DNA from: Solirubrobacteraceae bacterium
Lineage (GTDB): Bacteria > Actinomycetota > Thermoleophilia > Solirubrobacterales > Solirubrobacteraceae
Length of the DNA stretch: 64,000 nucleotides
NCBI GenBank assembly: GCA_029263125.1
Contig: JAJCYD010000024.1
Coordinates: forward strand, 58,699 to 122,698
Direction of reading: 5' to 3'
Shown here in pieces: positions 49,288 to 58,016 of the stretch. Below the pieces are notes generated by a model. The model saw only the letters and a program-made list of their open reading frames with translations, did not search any database and was not told where the DNA came from. Numbering within the stretch: position 1 is the first letter of the stretch; every line of letters starts with the position of its first letter. The position numbers and the translations under genes were made by a program.

Positions 49288-50701
49288 GCAGCGCCTCCGC
49301 GGCCACGGTGACGTCGTCGAAGGGCAGCTTGCGACCGCCCTCGAACTCCTGCCCCTGTTCGTGGCCCTTGCCCGCCAGCACGACGACGTCGCCGTCGCGC
49401 GCGACCGACACGGCCCGCTCGATCGCGGCGCGGCGGTCGACGATCGACTCCGTCGCGGTGCGGTCGGTGATGCCGGCCAGGATCTCGGTGACGATCGCGT
49501 CGGGATCCTCCGATCGCGGGTTGTCGGACGTGACGATCGTGTGGTCGGCCAGGCGCGACGCGATCTCCCCCATCAGCGGGCGCTTGCCGCGATCGCGATC
49601 CCCGCCGCAGCCGAAGACGCAGATCAGGCGTCCACGCGTCAGCGGGCGCGCCGCCGCAAGCACGTTCTCCAGCGAATCGGGCGTATGGGCGTAGTCGACG
49701 AGCAGTGCGAACCCCTGCCCCTCGTCGACGGGCTCAAAGCGGCCGGGCACGCGGCCGGCGCTGGGAAGCGCGGCCACGATCGCGTCGTCGCCGATGCCCA
49801 GTCCGCGGGCCGCCGCGACGGCCCCGAGGACGTTGAGCACGTTGAAGCGGCCCGGCAGCGGCGAGCGCAGCCGCAGGCCGCCGGCGGTGAACGTCGAGCC
49901 GGTGAAGTCGCTCGACAGCTCGGTCGCCCGCAGGTCCGCGCCGGACGCGTCGATGCCGAACGTCACGACGTGCGGAAGGTCCAGCTCGCGCGCCAGGCGC
50001 GCGCCGTAGGGGTCGTCGACGTTGATCACGGCAACGCCCGGCCGTGCGTCGAAGAGCCGGCGCTTGGCGGCGAAGTAGTCCTCCATCGTCGGATGGAAGT
50101 CGAGGTGATCCTGGGTGAGGTTCGTGAAGATCGCGGCCGCCCAGTGGATCGCGTCGGTGCGCCCGAGCGCCAGCGCGTGGCTGGAGACCTCCATGACGCA
50201 ATGCGAGTCGCCGGCGTCGCGCATCGCCGCGAATGCGGCCTGCAGATCGATCGCCTCCGGGGTCGTGCGCGCGACTTCGTGCTCAGTCCCGCCGATGATC
50301 GACGTGACCGTGCCGAGCAGGCCGGTCGCGTGTCCCGAGCCCTCCAGCAGCGCCCGCACGAGGTAGGCGGTCGTCGTCTTGCCGTTCGTGCCGGTGACCC
50401 CCACCGTGCGCAGCGTCGCCGTCGGATCGCCGTGCAGGCGCGCGGCGGCCGGTGCCATCGCCGCCCGCACGTCGTCGACGACGATCTCGGGAACGCCGAG
50501 GCCGAGCGGATGGTCGACGACGAGCGCCACCGCTCCGCGCCGCACGGCGTCGGCCGCGAAGTCGTGGCCGTCGCGCGTGAATCCCCGGACGCAGAAGAAG
50601 ACGCTTGAAGGCACGACCCGGCGATTGTCGAGCGCCAGCGCGGAGACCTCGACGGTCCTACCGTCCGGTGCGAGCTCTCCGAAGACCTCACGCAGCGTCA
50701 T
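49268..50701 (-). CDS. murE: UDP-MurNAc-L-Ala-D-Glu ligase
   Basis: VTGTNGKTTTAYLVRALLEGSG; VDYAHTPDSLENVL; TSDNPRSEDPDAI. Confidence 0.97.
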   Translation of the reverse strand: MTLREVFGELAPDGRTVEVSALALDNRRVVPSSVFFCVRGFTRDGHDFAADAVRRGAVALVVDHPLGLGVPEIVVDDVRAAMAPAAARLHGDPTATLRTVGVTGTNGKTTTAYLVRALLEGSGHATGLLGTVTSIIGGTEHEVARTTPEAIDLQAAFAAMRDAGDSHCVMEVSSHALALGRTDAIHWAAAIFTNLTQDHLDFHPTMEDYFAAKRRLFDARPGVAVINVDDPYGARLARELDLPHVVTFGIDASGADLRATELSSDFTGSTFTAGGLRLRSPLPGRFNVLNVLGAVAAARGLGIGDDAIVAALPSAGRVPGRFEPVDEGQGFALLVDYAHTPDSLENVLAAARPLTRGRLICVFGCGGDRDRGKRPLMGEIASRLADHTIVTSDNPRSEDPDAIVTEILAGITDRTATESIVDRRAAIERAVSVARDGDVVVLAGKGHEQGQEFEGGRKLPFDDVTVAAEALRARLVS

Positions 50702-50752
50702 GGCGTTCTGACCTCTGTCATCCCCGTCGATGCACGTGAGGATACGGGCGGC

Positions 50753-52411
50753 TCAGCCCGGCGGGATGCTGAGGTACGGCAGCGCGAAGCGCATGATCTC
50801 CTGAAATGCCGGCGCCGCGACCTCGGCCCCGTAGTACTCGCCTTGCGGCTCGTCGACCATCACGGTGACCAGCAGCTTGGGCTTGGATGCGGGGGCGAAG
50901 CCCACGAACGAGCCGATGTAGCGGCTCGTTGAGTACTCCCCGGTCTTGCGGTCGATCTTGTTCGCCGTGCCGGTCTTGCCCGCCAGCGTGTAGCCGTCGA
51001 TCGCCGCTGCCGATCCGGTGCCGTCGGCGCTGACGACGCCCTCGAGCATCGATCGGATCTGCTTGGCGGTCGTGGCGGAGAGCACGCGCTGCCCGGGCTG
51101 CTGCGCGGCGCGCTTTCCGTCGACCGCCGCGATCAGCTGCGGCTTGCGCAGCATGCCGCCGTTGGCGATCGCGGCGTAGGCCCGCGTCAGCTGCAGCGGC
51201 GTCACCGACACGCCCTGGCCGATCGGCAGGTTGCCGATCGACGAGCCGGAGTAGTCCTTGCGGGCGAGCACCTGCCCGGCCTCCTCGCCGGCCAGCTCGA
51301 TGCCCGTCCGCCGGCCGAAGCCAAAGCGCCGAACCCAGCGATCGAAGCGCGTGGCGCCGAGCTTGAGGCCGATCTTCACCGTTCCGACGTTGGAGGACTG
51401 CGCGAGAATCTCAGCCGTGGTCAGGTCGATCGTCCCGCGCTCGTGCGATTCGCCGATCGTGCGGTCGGCGACCTCGATCGTGGGCGGCAGGTTGAAGACG
51501 TCGTCGGGATCGACGACCCCCTCCTCCAGCGCGCCGGAGACCGTGAACGGCTTGAACGTCGAGCCGGGCTCGTAGTTGAAGCCGACCGCGCGGTTCTGGG
51601 CGGCGTACTGCGGCGCGCCGCCGAAGTCGTTGGCATCCACACGCGGCCAGTTGGCCATCGTCAGCACTCCCCCGTTGCGGGGATCCATCACGATCGCCGT
51701 CGCGCCCTTGGGGTGCCACTTCGCACCGATCTCCGCAAGCACGTCCTCGACCTTGGCCTGCAGCGGCGCATCGATCGTCAGGCGCAGCTCCTTGCCGGCG
51801 ACCGCCCGCTTGGGCTCCTGCTGGACGATCGGGTCGCCGACGCCGTCGTTGACGACGCGGCGCGTGCCGTCGCTGCCGCCGAGCACGTCGTCCTGCGCGT
51901 ACTCCAGCCCGCTGAGCCCGTCGCCGTCGACGCCGACGCCGCCGATGACCTGCGAGGCAAGCCAGCGGCGCGGGTACTCGCGGCGCGAGCTGGGCGTGAA
52001 GTCCAGGCCCACGATCTTCAATGCCTTGATCTTCTGGACCTTCGACGCCGACAGGTTGCGCGCGAGGTAGACGAAGCCGCCGCTGCTGCCGAGCTTCTTG
52101 AGCACGTCGGGCTCCGTCGAGCCCAGCAGCGGCGCCAGGCGCGCCGCCGCCCGCTGCGGCGACCGGACGAGGTACGGCGTCGCCGCCACGTCGGAGGCAG
52201 GCTCGGACACCGCCAGGTCGATGCCGCGGCGGTCGGTGATCGAGCCGCGGCGCGCGGGGACCTTGATCTCGTTGACCTGCTGGGTGACGGCAGCGCGCTT
52301 CAACGACGGCGCCTTGACGCCGCCGAGCCACAGGGTGCGCCCACCGGCCAGTGCCAGCAGGCACAGGAAAATCGCGAAGAGCAGCCCGATGCGCCGCTCG
52401 ACCAGGCCCAC
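50753..52411 (-). CDS. ftsI: FtsI/PBP3-like D,D-transpeptidase
   Basis: EPGSTFKPFTVSGAL (SxxK), AQSSNVGTVKI (SxN), LAGKTGTANK (KTG). Confidence 0.97.
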   Translation of the reverse strand: MGLVERRIGLLFAIFLCLLALAGGRTLWLGGVKAPSLKRAAVTQQVNEIKVPARRGSITDRRGIDLAVSEPASDVAATPYLVRSPQRAAARLAPLLGSTEPDVLKKLGSSGGFVYLARNLSASKVQKIKALKIVGLDFTPSSRREYPRRWLASQVIGGVGVDGDGLSGLEYAQDDVLGGSDGTRRVVNDGVGDPIVQQEPKRAVAGKELRLTIDAPLQAKVEDVLAEIGAKWHPKGATAIVMDPRNGGVLTMANWPRVDANDFGGAPQYAAQNRAVGFNYEPGSTFKPFTVSGALEEGVVDPDDVFNLPPTIEVADRTIGESHERGTIDLTTAEILAQSSNVGTVKIGLKLGATRFDRWVRRFGFGRRTGIELAGEEAGQVLARKDYSGSSIGNLPIGQGVSVTPLQLTRAYAAIANGGMLRKPQLIAAVDGKRAAQQPGQRVLSATTAKQIRSMLEGVVSADGTGSAAAIDGYTLAGKTGTANKIDRKTGEYSTSRYIGSFVGFAPASKPKLLVTVMVDEPQGEYYGAEVAAPAFQEIMRFALPYLSIPPG

Positions 52412-53331
52412 TACCCGACCGCTGACGGCGTTGCCTGCGCTGCCGCGCCGCCGGCCTGGGCGGCCGGCGCAGGTGCTGCCGGCGGGGGCGATCCGACGGG
52501 CGCTGGCGTCGCGCCGGCAGCCGGAGCCGGCTGGGCCGGTGGAGTGCTCGCGACGGGTGCGGGCTGTGGCGGCGGGACCGTGGATGGCGCCGGTGACGCC
52601 GGTGCGCCGTCAGCACCGGGTGCGGCCGCCCCGTCCACCGTCGTCGTCGCGGTCAGCGTGCCGGCGGGTCCGGCGACCGCGCGATCCGGTGCCTGGATGC
52701 TGACGGCGGCGCGCTTGGCGGCGGCGCGGGTGTCTCGCGTGCGGAGGTATCCGACGTCGGCCGGGGCGGGCATGACCATGCCCTGCGCCTCGGCCATCGG
52801 CCGGATGCGCTCCGGCGAGCTCAGCCGCGAGACCTCGCGGCGCAGCCCGGCATTGCTCTGCTCCAGCGTGCTCGCCGTCTGCACCGCGTTGCTGATGCCG
52901 GTGTTGAGCTTCAGCAGCGACACCTGCGTGGCGACGATCCCCAGCAGGGCGAAGGCGATGATGCCGATCCAGATGCGGCTGCGCACGAGCCGGTCCATCG
53001 CCCGGCTCGACGAGACGTCGAGGGCGACGCCGGCCACGCGCGAGGCGATCGCGACGCCGCCGTAGGCCAGCCGACGCGGGCGTGCCGCAGCCGGGGTGGC
53101 TCGCCGGCGGGGAGCGGGCGCCGGCAGTGCCCGCGATGGCGCCGCCGCGTCGGCGTATGCCAGCGCGGACGCGTCGATCTGCGCGCGCGGCGCGCGAGCG
53201 GGCGGGCCGGCGGCCGGGTCCGAGCCGCTCCTGGGCGGGTTCGCCGGACCCGACACGCGCCGTGGCGCGGCCGGCGTCGCGCTACGCGGGATCTTCCGGC
53301 CGGCGCTGGTTGCTGGCGAGCTTGCACTCAT
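52411..53331 (-). CDS. FtsL-like division protein with extended Ala/Pro-rich termini
   Basis: Single TM IWIGIIAFALLGIVATQVSLLKLNTG followed by coiled coil; position between rsmH and ftsI. Confidence 0.8.
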   Translation of the reverse strand: MSASSPATSAGRKIPRSATPAAPRRVSGPANPPRSGSDPAAGPPARAPRAQIDASALAYADAAAPSRALPAPAPRRRATPAAARPRRLAYGGVAIASRVAGVALDVSSSRAMDRLVRSRIWIGIIAFALLGIVATQVSLLKLNTGISNAVQTASTLEQSNAGLRREVSRLSSPERIRPMAEAQGMVMPAPADVGYLRTRDTRAAAKRAAVSIQAPDRAVAGPAGTLTATTTVDGAAAPGADGAPASPAPSTVPPPQPAPVASTPPAQPAPAAGATPAPVGSPPPAAPAPAAQAGGAAAQATPSAVG

Positions 53332-54275
53332 CCTTGATCCTCCCTCAGCTTCGATGCGACGCGCAGGCGCGCCGATCGGGCTCGCGGGTTGGCGGCGATC
53401 TCCCCGGCTGTCGGGACGATCGAACGGCGGGTGACCAGCTCGGCCTCGGGCTCGCGACCGCAGCCGCAGACCGGCAGGTCGGGAGGGCAGATGCAGCCCT
53501 GCGCGCGTGCGGCGATGAAGCGCTTGACGCGGCGGTCCTCCAGCGAATGGAAGGAGATCGCGGCAAGCCGGCCATGCGTCGCGAGCACGTCCCACGCCAG
53601 CGGCAGCGCCGCGTCGAGCTGGCCGAGCTCGTCGTTGACGGCGATCCGCAACGCCTGGAAGACGCGCTTGGCGGGGTGGCCGGCTGCAAAGCGAGCGGGA
53701 GTCGGGATCGCCTGGGTGATGACGTCGACGAGCTCGATCGTGGAGGCGATCGGCTTGCGATCGCGGGCGCGCACGATCGCGCGTGCGATCTGCCGCGCGT
53801 AGCGCTCCTCGCCGAGCTCGCGGAAGATCGTCTCCAGATGGCGAGGCTCGGCGTCGTTGACGAGCTCGTGCGCACCGCGCTGCAGGCCGGGATCCATGCG
53901 CATGTCCAGCGGCGCGTCGTAGGAGTAGGAGAACCCGCGCTCCCAGGTGTCGATCTGCATCGAGGACATGCCGAGGTCCAGCAGCACGACATCGGCGTGA
54001 ACGCCTTCCTCGCGCAGCTGCGACAACCCGTCGACGAACGACGCGCGGATGAATCGCGTGGTGCACGAGACCTCGTCGGCGAGCTCGGCGAAGCGCTCCG
54101 CGGCGATCGGGTCTCGGTCGATCGCGATCAGCGTGCCGGTGGCGCCGATGCGTCCGGCCAGCAGCCGCGCGTGGCCGCCCGCGCCGAACGTGCAGTCGAC
54201 GACGACCTGGCCGGGCTGCGGATCGAGCAGCTCGATCGCCTCCCCCGCAAGGACGGGCACGTGCGCCATCTTCAT
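53328..54275 (-). CDS. rsmH: 16S rRNA (cytosine1402-N4)-methyltransferase RsmH
   Basis: HVPVLAGEAIELL; DCTFGAGGHARLLAGRIG; ISFHSLEDRRVKRFI. Confidence 0.98.
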   Translation of the reverse strand: MKMAHVPVLAGEAIELLDPQPGQVVVDCTFGAGGHARLLAGRIGATGTLIAIDRDPIAAERFAELADEVSCTTRFIRASFVDGLSQLREEGVHADVVLLDLGMSSMQIDTWERGFSYSYDAPLDMRMDPGLQRGAHELVNDAEPRHLETIFRELGEERYARQIARAIVRARDRKPIASTIELVDVITQAIPTPARFAAGHPAKRVFQALRIAVNDELGQLDAALPLAWDVLATHGRLAAISFHSLEDRRVKRFIAARAQGCICPPDLPVCGCGREPEAELVTRRSIVPTAGEIAANPRARSARLRVASKLREDQG

Positions 54276-54276
54276 C

Positions 54277-54711
54277 TCAAGCAGGGTTGCCAAGGCGTGA
54301 GGTGATGTCGATGACGTCGGATGCCAGCGCGGCGTCGTATGCCGACCACGCGGCACGGCTCCAGATCTCCAGCGCGTCGCCCGAGCCGGTGACGACGACC
54401 TCCTTCTGCAGGCTGGCGTACTCCAGCAGGAACGCCGGGATCATCACGCGGCCCGCCGCGTCGAGCTCGGTGTCCAGCGAGTTCGCGGAGAAGAAGCGCT
54501 TGAGCTTCTGCGCCTCCGGCTGGAGGGGATGAAAGCCGGCCAGCGATGCCGCCGTGTAGGCGTCGTAGCCGCTCGGCGTCCACAGCGCGACGCAGCGCTC
54601 GAGTCCCTTGGCGAGCACGACCCCCTCCGACAGGGCGGCGCGGAAGCGCGCCGGCACCGTGAGCCGGTTCTTTGCGTCGAGGGAATAGTCGAAGGTGCCG
54701 CGAAAGACCAT
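54277..54711 (-). CDS. mraZ: transcriptional regulator MraZ
   Basis: GTFDYSLDAKNRLTVPARFR; LDAAGRVMIPAFL two AbrB-like repeats. Confidence 0.97.
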   Translation of the reverse strand: MVFRGTFDYSLDAKNRLTVPARFRAALSEGVVLAKGLERCVALWTPSGYDAYTAASLAGFHPLQPEAQKLKRFFSANSLDTELDAAGRVMIPAFLLEYASLQKEVVVTGSGDALEIWSRAAWSAYDAALASDVIDITSRLGNPA

Positions 54712-54746
54712 GTGTGCGAGGTGCCGACGTGCATGAGAAAGATCGA

Positions 54747-54789
54747 GAGCCGGGCTGGAGGGGTGGGAGGAGCCCCTCCAGCCCGGCTC
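54747..54789 (-). promoter_or_regulatory. 17-bp perfect hairpin in the mraZ leader
   Basis: GAGCCGGGCTGGAGGGG / CCCCTCCAGCCCGGCTC with 9-nt loop, about 35 nt upstream of mraZ start. Confidence 0.75.
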
Positions 54790-54804
54790 GCTGCGGCGAA
54801 GGTA

Positions 54805-54871
54805 CCCCACTCTCTCCCACAACACAACCTATTCTGCACGCGATCTCCCACAATTCTTCGCTCGGTCCCAC
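54805..54871 (-). promoter_or_regulatory. array of four GTGGGR MraZ-box-like repeats
   Basis: Minus-strand GTGGGA/GTGGGG at 54805, 54815, 54846, 54866; offsets 10, 31 and 20 bp (about integral helical turns). Confidence 0.7.
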
Positions 54872-55063
54872 GATTCCGTGCGAAAACCGAGATTGAGCAG
54901 GGTCTTTGTGGCGATCGCGGACACGGCGCCGGCCGGGCTCCGGATGCAGCCTGGCTTGCAGTGCACGCACCGCGGGCGCGTTCTTGCAGTCCGAGCAGGA
55001 TTCCGCCGCCCCGATGTGCATAGGCGGTGGGGCGTCGTGGGAGGCCCGGCCGGGACCCCGGAT

Positions 55064-55909
55064 TCAGCCCAGCGCCTGGACCAGCACGGCCGCGACGAGC
55101 AGCATCACGGCGGGCACGAGCACGAGCGCGACCACGAGCTGGATCTTCGGCGCCGCACGCGCGCCGTCGTCGCGCAGCAGCCGGGCCTGCTCGGCTCGCG
55201 CCTCGGTGACGAGCGCCTCCAGCGCCGGCGCCAGCGGCGCGCCGTGGCGGTCGGCGCGCGTCACCGCGGCGGTCAGCGTCGCGACGCCGTCAGCGGGGCA
55301 GCGCGCCACCAGCTGCTCGAAGGCTTCGGCGCGCGTGGCGCCGAGCTGCATCCTCCTCGCCGCGGCGCGCAGCTCGCCGGCGAGCACGCCCTGACAGCGC
55401 TCGCCAACCTCAGCCAGAGCGCGGCCGATCGGAAGCCCGGCCTGGACCGCGACGCGCAGCAGATCCAGCACGTCGGCCAGCTCGTGACCGATCCGGGCGG
55501 CGCGAGCGCGAGCGCGGCGCGCCAGGAGGAGATCGGGCGCGAGGAATCCGCCGGCCGGCGCGCACAGCATCGCCACGACGCCCAGGCGCCCCGGGAGCGA
55601 TCCGATGAGCGTGATCGCCAGCAGCAGGCCGGTCAGCGCTCCGACGGCCTTGAGCGCCATGACGTCGGTCGGCCCAAGACCCAGCGGGTCTCCCGCGGCG
55701 GCGATCCGCGCATGCAGGTCGGCCGGCGGCAGCATGCCGGCGCGGCGGCGCGCCAGGCCGGCGAGCGCGACGGTCATCGCTCCGAGCCGGGTGCGGCGCC
55801 GCCCGGCGGGCGAACGGCGGCCGCGTGCTCGCGGGTGAGCGAGCAGTTCGACGATCGCCGCCGCGCCGGCGGCGCCCGCGAGCCCCGCCAACACGGCGGC
55901 GGCGCTCAC
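55064..55909 (-). CDS. tadC: Tad/Flp pilus inner membrane protein (TadC, T2SSF family)
   Basis: ELADVLDLLRVAVQAGLPIGRALAEVGERCQGVLAGELR; multiple TMs. Confidence 0.85.
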   Translation of the reverse strand: MSAAAVLAGLAGAAGAAAIVELLAHPRARGRRSPAGRRRTRLGAMTVALAGLARRRAGMLPPADLHARIAAAGDPLGLGPTDVMALKAVGALTGLLLAITLIGSLPGRLGVVAMLCAPAGGFLAPDLLLARRARARAARIGHELADVLDLLRVAVQAGLPIGRALAEVGERCQGVLAGELRAAARRMQLGATRAEAFEQLVARCPADGVATLTAAVTRADRHGAPLAPALEALVTEARAEQARLLRDDGARAAPKIQLVVALVLVPAVMLLVAAVLVQALG

Positions 55910-56766
55910 CGCATGTCCCCCACTCGCGCGATCCGCCGGACACAGCAATACGCGAGGACCTGAAGTCCCACGGCGCCCGCCACGAGCGCCGCCGTCAACG
56001 GCGAGCCGGCGAGCGTTCGCAGATATCCCGGCGACGCGATCTCACCGAGTGCGAGTCCCGCGAACGGCAGGCCGATCACGAGCAGTGCGGTGAAGCGCGC
56101 CTGCGCGGTCGCCGATCGCGCCTCGGCCACGACGCGGCCGCGCGATTCCAGCGCGGACGCCAGCGAGCGCAGCAGCCCGGCGAGATCGCCGCCCGCGTCG
56201 CGCTGCAGCAGGACCGCGGCGACGAGCGTGTCGCACGGCCCCGGCCCGGCCCACCTGGCGAGCTCGCCCAGCACGTCCTCGGTGCGCTCGCCGAGCTCCA
56301 GTGCCGCCGCCGCGGCTCGCAGCTCCTCGCCGGCGGCGCCCCGGACGCCTCCCCCGTGCGCCGCGGCCCCGATCGCGCCGCGCACCGAGTGCCCGCCGGC
56401 CAGCGCGTCGGCCAGGGCGCGAGCGATCGCCGGCGCCTGCGCCGCGATCGCCTCGCGGCGGCGCCGCGCGCGTGCCCGCAGGACGGCGCGAGCGATCCAC
56501 GGCCCCGCCGCCCCGAGCCCGGCCGCGATCAGCGGGCCGGCGGCCAGCCATCCCGCCGCGGCCAGCGACAGGACCCCGACGAGCGCCAGCCGCCGGCGCT
56601 CCGGGCTCGTCGGCTCGCGCCCGCTGCGCAGGGCATCCAGCGCCGGCGCGAGCCAGCGGCCGGCGCGGCGAACGACCCGCTGCTGCTCGGCGGCGGCGAT
56701 CAGCTCCCACGCCGCCAGCACGGCGCAGGCGGCGGCCAGCCCGGCGAGGAGGGCCGTCGCGCTCAC
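55906..56766 (-). CDS. tadB: Tad/Flp pilus inner membrane protein (TadB, T2SSF family)
   Basis: IARALADALAGGHSVRGAIGAAAH...; TM segments; gene order. Confidence 0.85.
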   Translation of the reverse strand: MSATALLAGLAAACAVLAAWELIAAAEQQRVVRRAGRWLAPALDALRSGREPTSPERRRLALVGVLSLAAAGWLAAGPLIAAGLGAAGPWIARAVLRARARRRREAIAAQAPAIARALADALAGGHSVRGAIGAAAHGGGVRGAAGEELRAAAAALELGERTEDVLGELARWAGPGPCDTLVAAVLLQRDAGGDLAGLLRSLASALESRGRVVAEARSATAQARFTALLVIGLPFAGLALGEIASPGYLRTLAGSPLTAALVAGAVGLQVLAYCCVRRIARVGDMR

Positions 56767-57956
56767 GCCGCGCGGGCAAGGCGCGTGGCGAGCGCGTCGG
56801 CGAGCGGCGCGCGCCAGGTCGGGCGGCCATCCTGCGACAGCGTGTACAGCTCGCGCGTCCCCGCCCCGCCGGCGATCCGCACGATCTCGCTGACGGCCAC
56901 GACGCGGCGCGAGCCGTCGGCCATCCGCGCCTGGTGCACGACGAGGTCCAGCGCACCGGCGACCTGATCGCGGACCGCTTCGTGGGGCAGCCCGAGCCCG
57001 GCCATCAGCGCCAGCGTCTCGACGCGGCGCAGCGCCTCCTCGGGCGACCCGGCATGCACGGTCGACAGCGAGCCGTCGTGGCCGCTTGACATCGCGCTGA
57101 GCATGTCCAGCGCCTCGGCCCCGCGCACCTCGCCGACGACGATCCGGTCGGGTCGCATGCGCAACGCGTTGCGCACGAGCCGCCGCACGGTGACCTCGCC
57201 GCGTCCCTCAAGCGACGCCGGGCGCGCCTCCAGGCGGACGACGTGCGGATGGCGCAGGCGCAGCTCGGCGGCGTCCTCGACGGTCACGATCCGCTCACCG
57301 TCGTCGATGAACTCGGTGAGGGCGTTGAGCGTCGTCGTCTTGCCCGAGCCGGTGCCGCCGCTGATCAGCAGGTTGCAGCGCGCGCGCACCGCCGTGCGCA
57401 GCAGGTCGTGCAGCGGCGCGGCCCACGTGCCGTTGGCGACGAGGTCGTCGGGGCCGAAGCCGCGCGGCCGAAAGCGGCGGATCGTCAGCACCGAGCCGTC
57501 GAGCGCCAGCGGCGCGACGACGACGTTGACGCGCGAGCCGTCGGGCAGGCGCGCGTCGCACAGCGGCTCGGCCTCGTCGACGCGGCGCCCGATCGGCGCG
57601 AGGATGCGCTCGATGGCGTGTCGCAGGTCCGCTTCGCCGGCGAAGCACGCCGCCGTCGGCTCGATGCGTCCGGCGCGCTCGACCCACACCTTGGCGTGCC
57701 CGTTGACCATCACCTCGTCGACCGTTGGATCTGACAGCAACGGCTCCAGCGGCCCCAGGCCGAAGGATCGCTCCGCGACGCGGGCGACCAACCTCGCCCG
57801 CGCGGCGTCGTCCAGCAGCCCGGCCTCCCGGTCGACGAGCGCGCGGATGCGCTCGTGCAGGTCGCCGCCGTCGTGCCGGGCGGCCTCGCCCAGCAGGCGG
57901 TCGCGCAACGAACCGGCGAGCTCGTCGAGCGCCGCGTCGCGGTCGAAGTGGTCCAT
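56763..57956 (-). CDS. cpaF: CpaF/TadA pilus assembly ATPase
   Basis: NLLISGGTGSGKTTTLNALTEFI; RPDRIVVGEVRGAEALDMLSAMSSGHDGSLSTVHA. Confidence 0.97.
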   Translation of the reverse strand: MDHFDRDAALDELAGSLRDRLLGEAARHDGGDLHERIRALVDREAGLLDDAARARLVARVAERSFGLGPLEPLLSDPTVDEVMVNGHAKVWVERAGRIEPTAACFAGEADLRHAIERILAPIGRRVDEAEPLCDARLPDGSRVNVVVAPLALDGSVLTIRRFRPRGFGPDDLVANGTWAAPLHDLLRTAVRARCNLLISGGTGSGKTTTLNALTEFIDDGERIVTVEDAAELRLRHPHVVRLEARPASLEGRGEVTVRRLVRNALRMRPDRIVVGEVRGAEALDMLSAMSSGHDGSLSTVHAGSPEEALRRVETLALMAGLGLPHEAVRDQVAGALDLVVHQARMADGSRRVVAVSEIVRIAGGAGTRELYTLSQDGRPTWRAPLADALATRLARAA

Positions 57957-57960
57957 GCCC

Positions 57961-57994
57961 CTTAGAGGAGCGGGCCGACGGAAGTTCGCCCCCC
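57961..57994 (-). promoter_or_regulatory. recurrent promoter-like motif, copy 3
   Basis: Minus: GGGGGGCGAACTTCCGTCGGCCCGCTCCTCTAAG, abutting the cpaF ATG. Confidence 0.55.
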
Positions 57995-58016
57995 TCGCAG
58001 GACCGCGCGTCGTCGC

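Noticed and set aside
52411-54066. 551-aa version of the FtsL-like ORF
   Set aside because: The N-terminal part overlaps rsmH in another frame; start MSASSPATS at 53331 is preferred.
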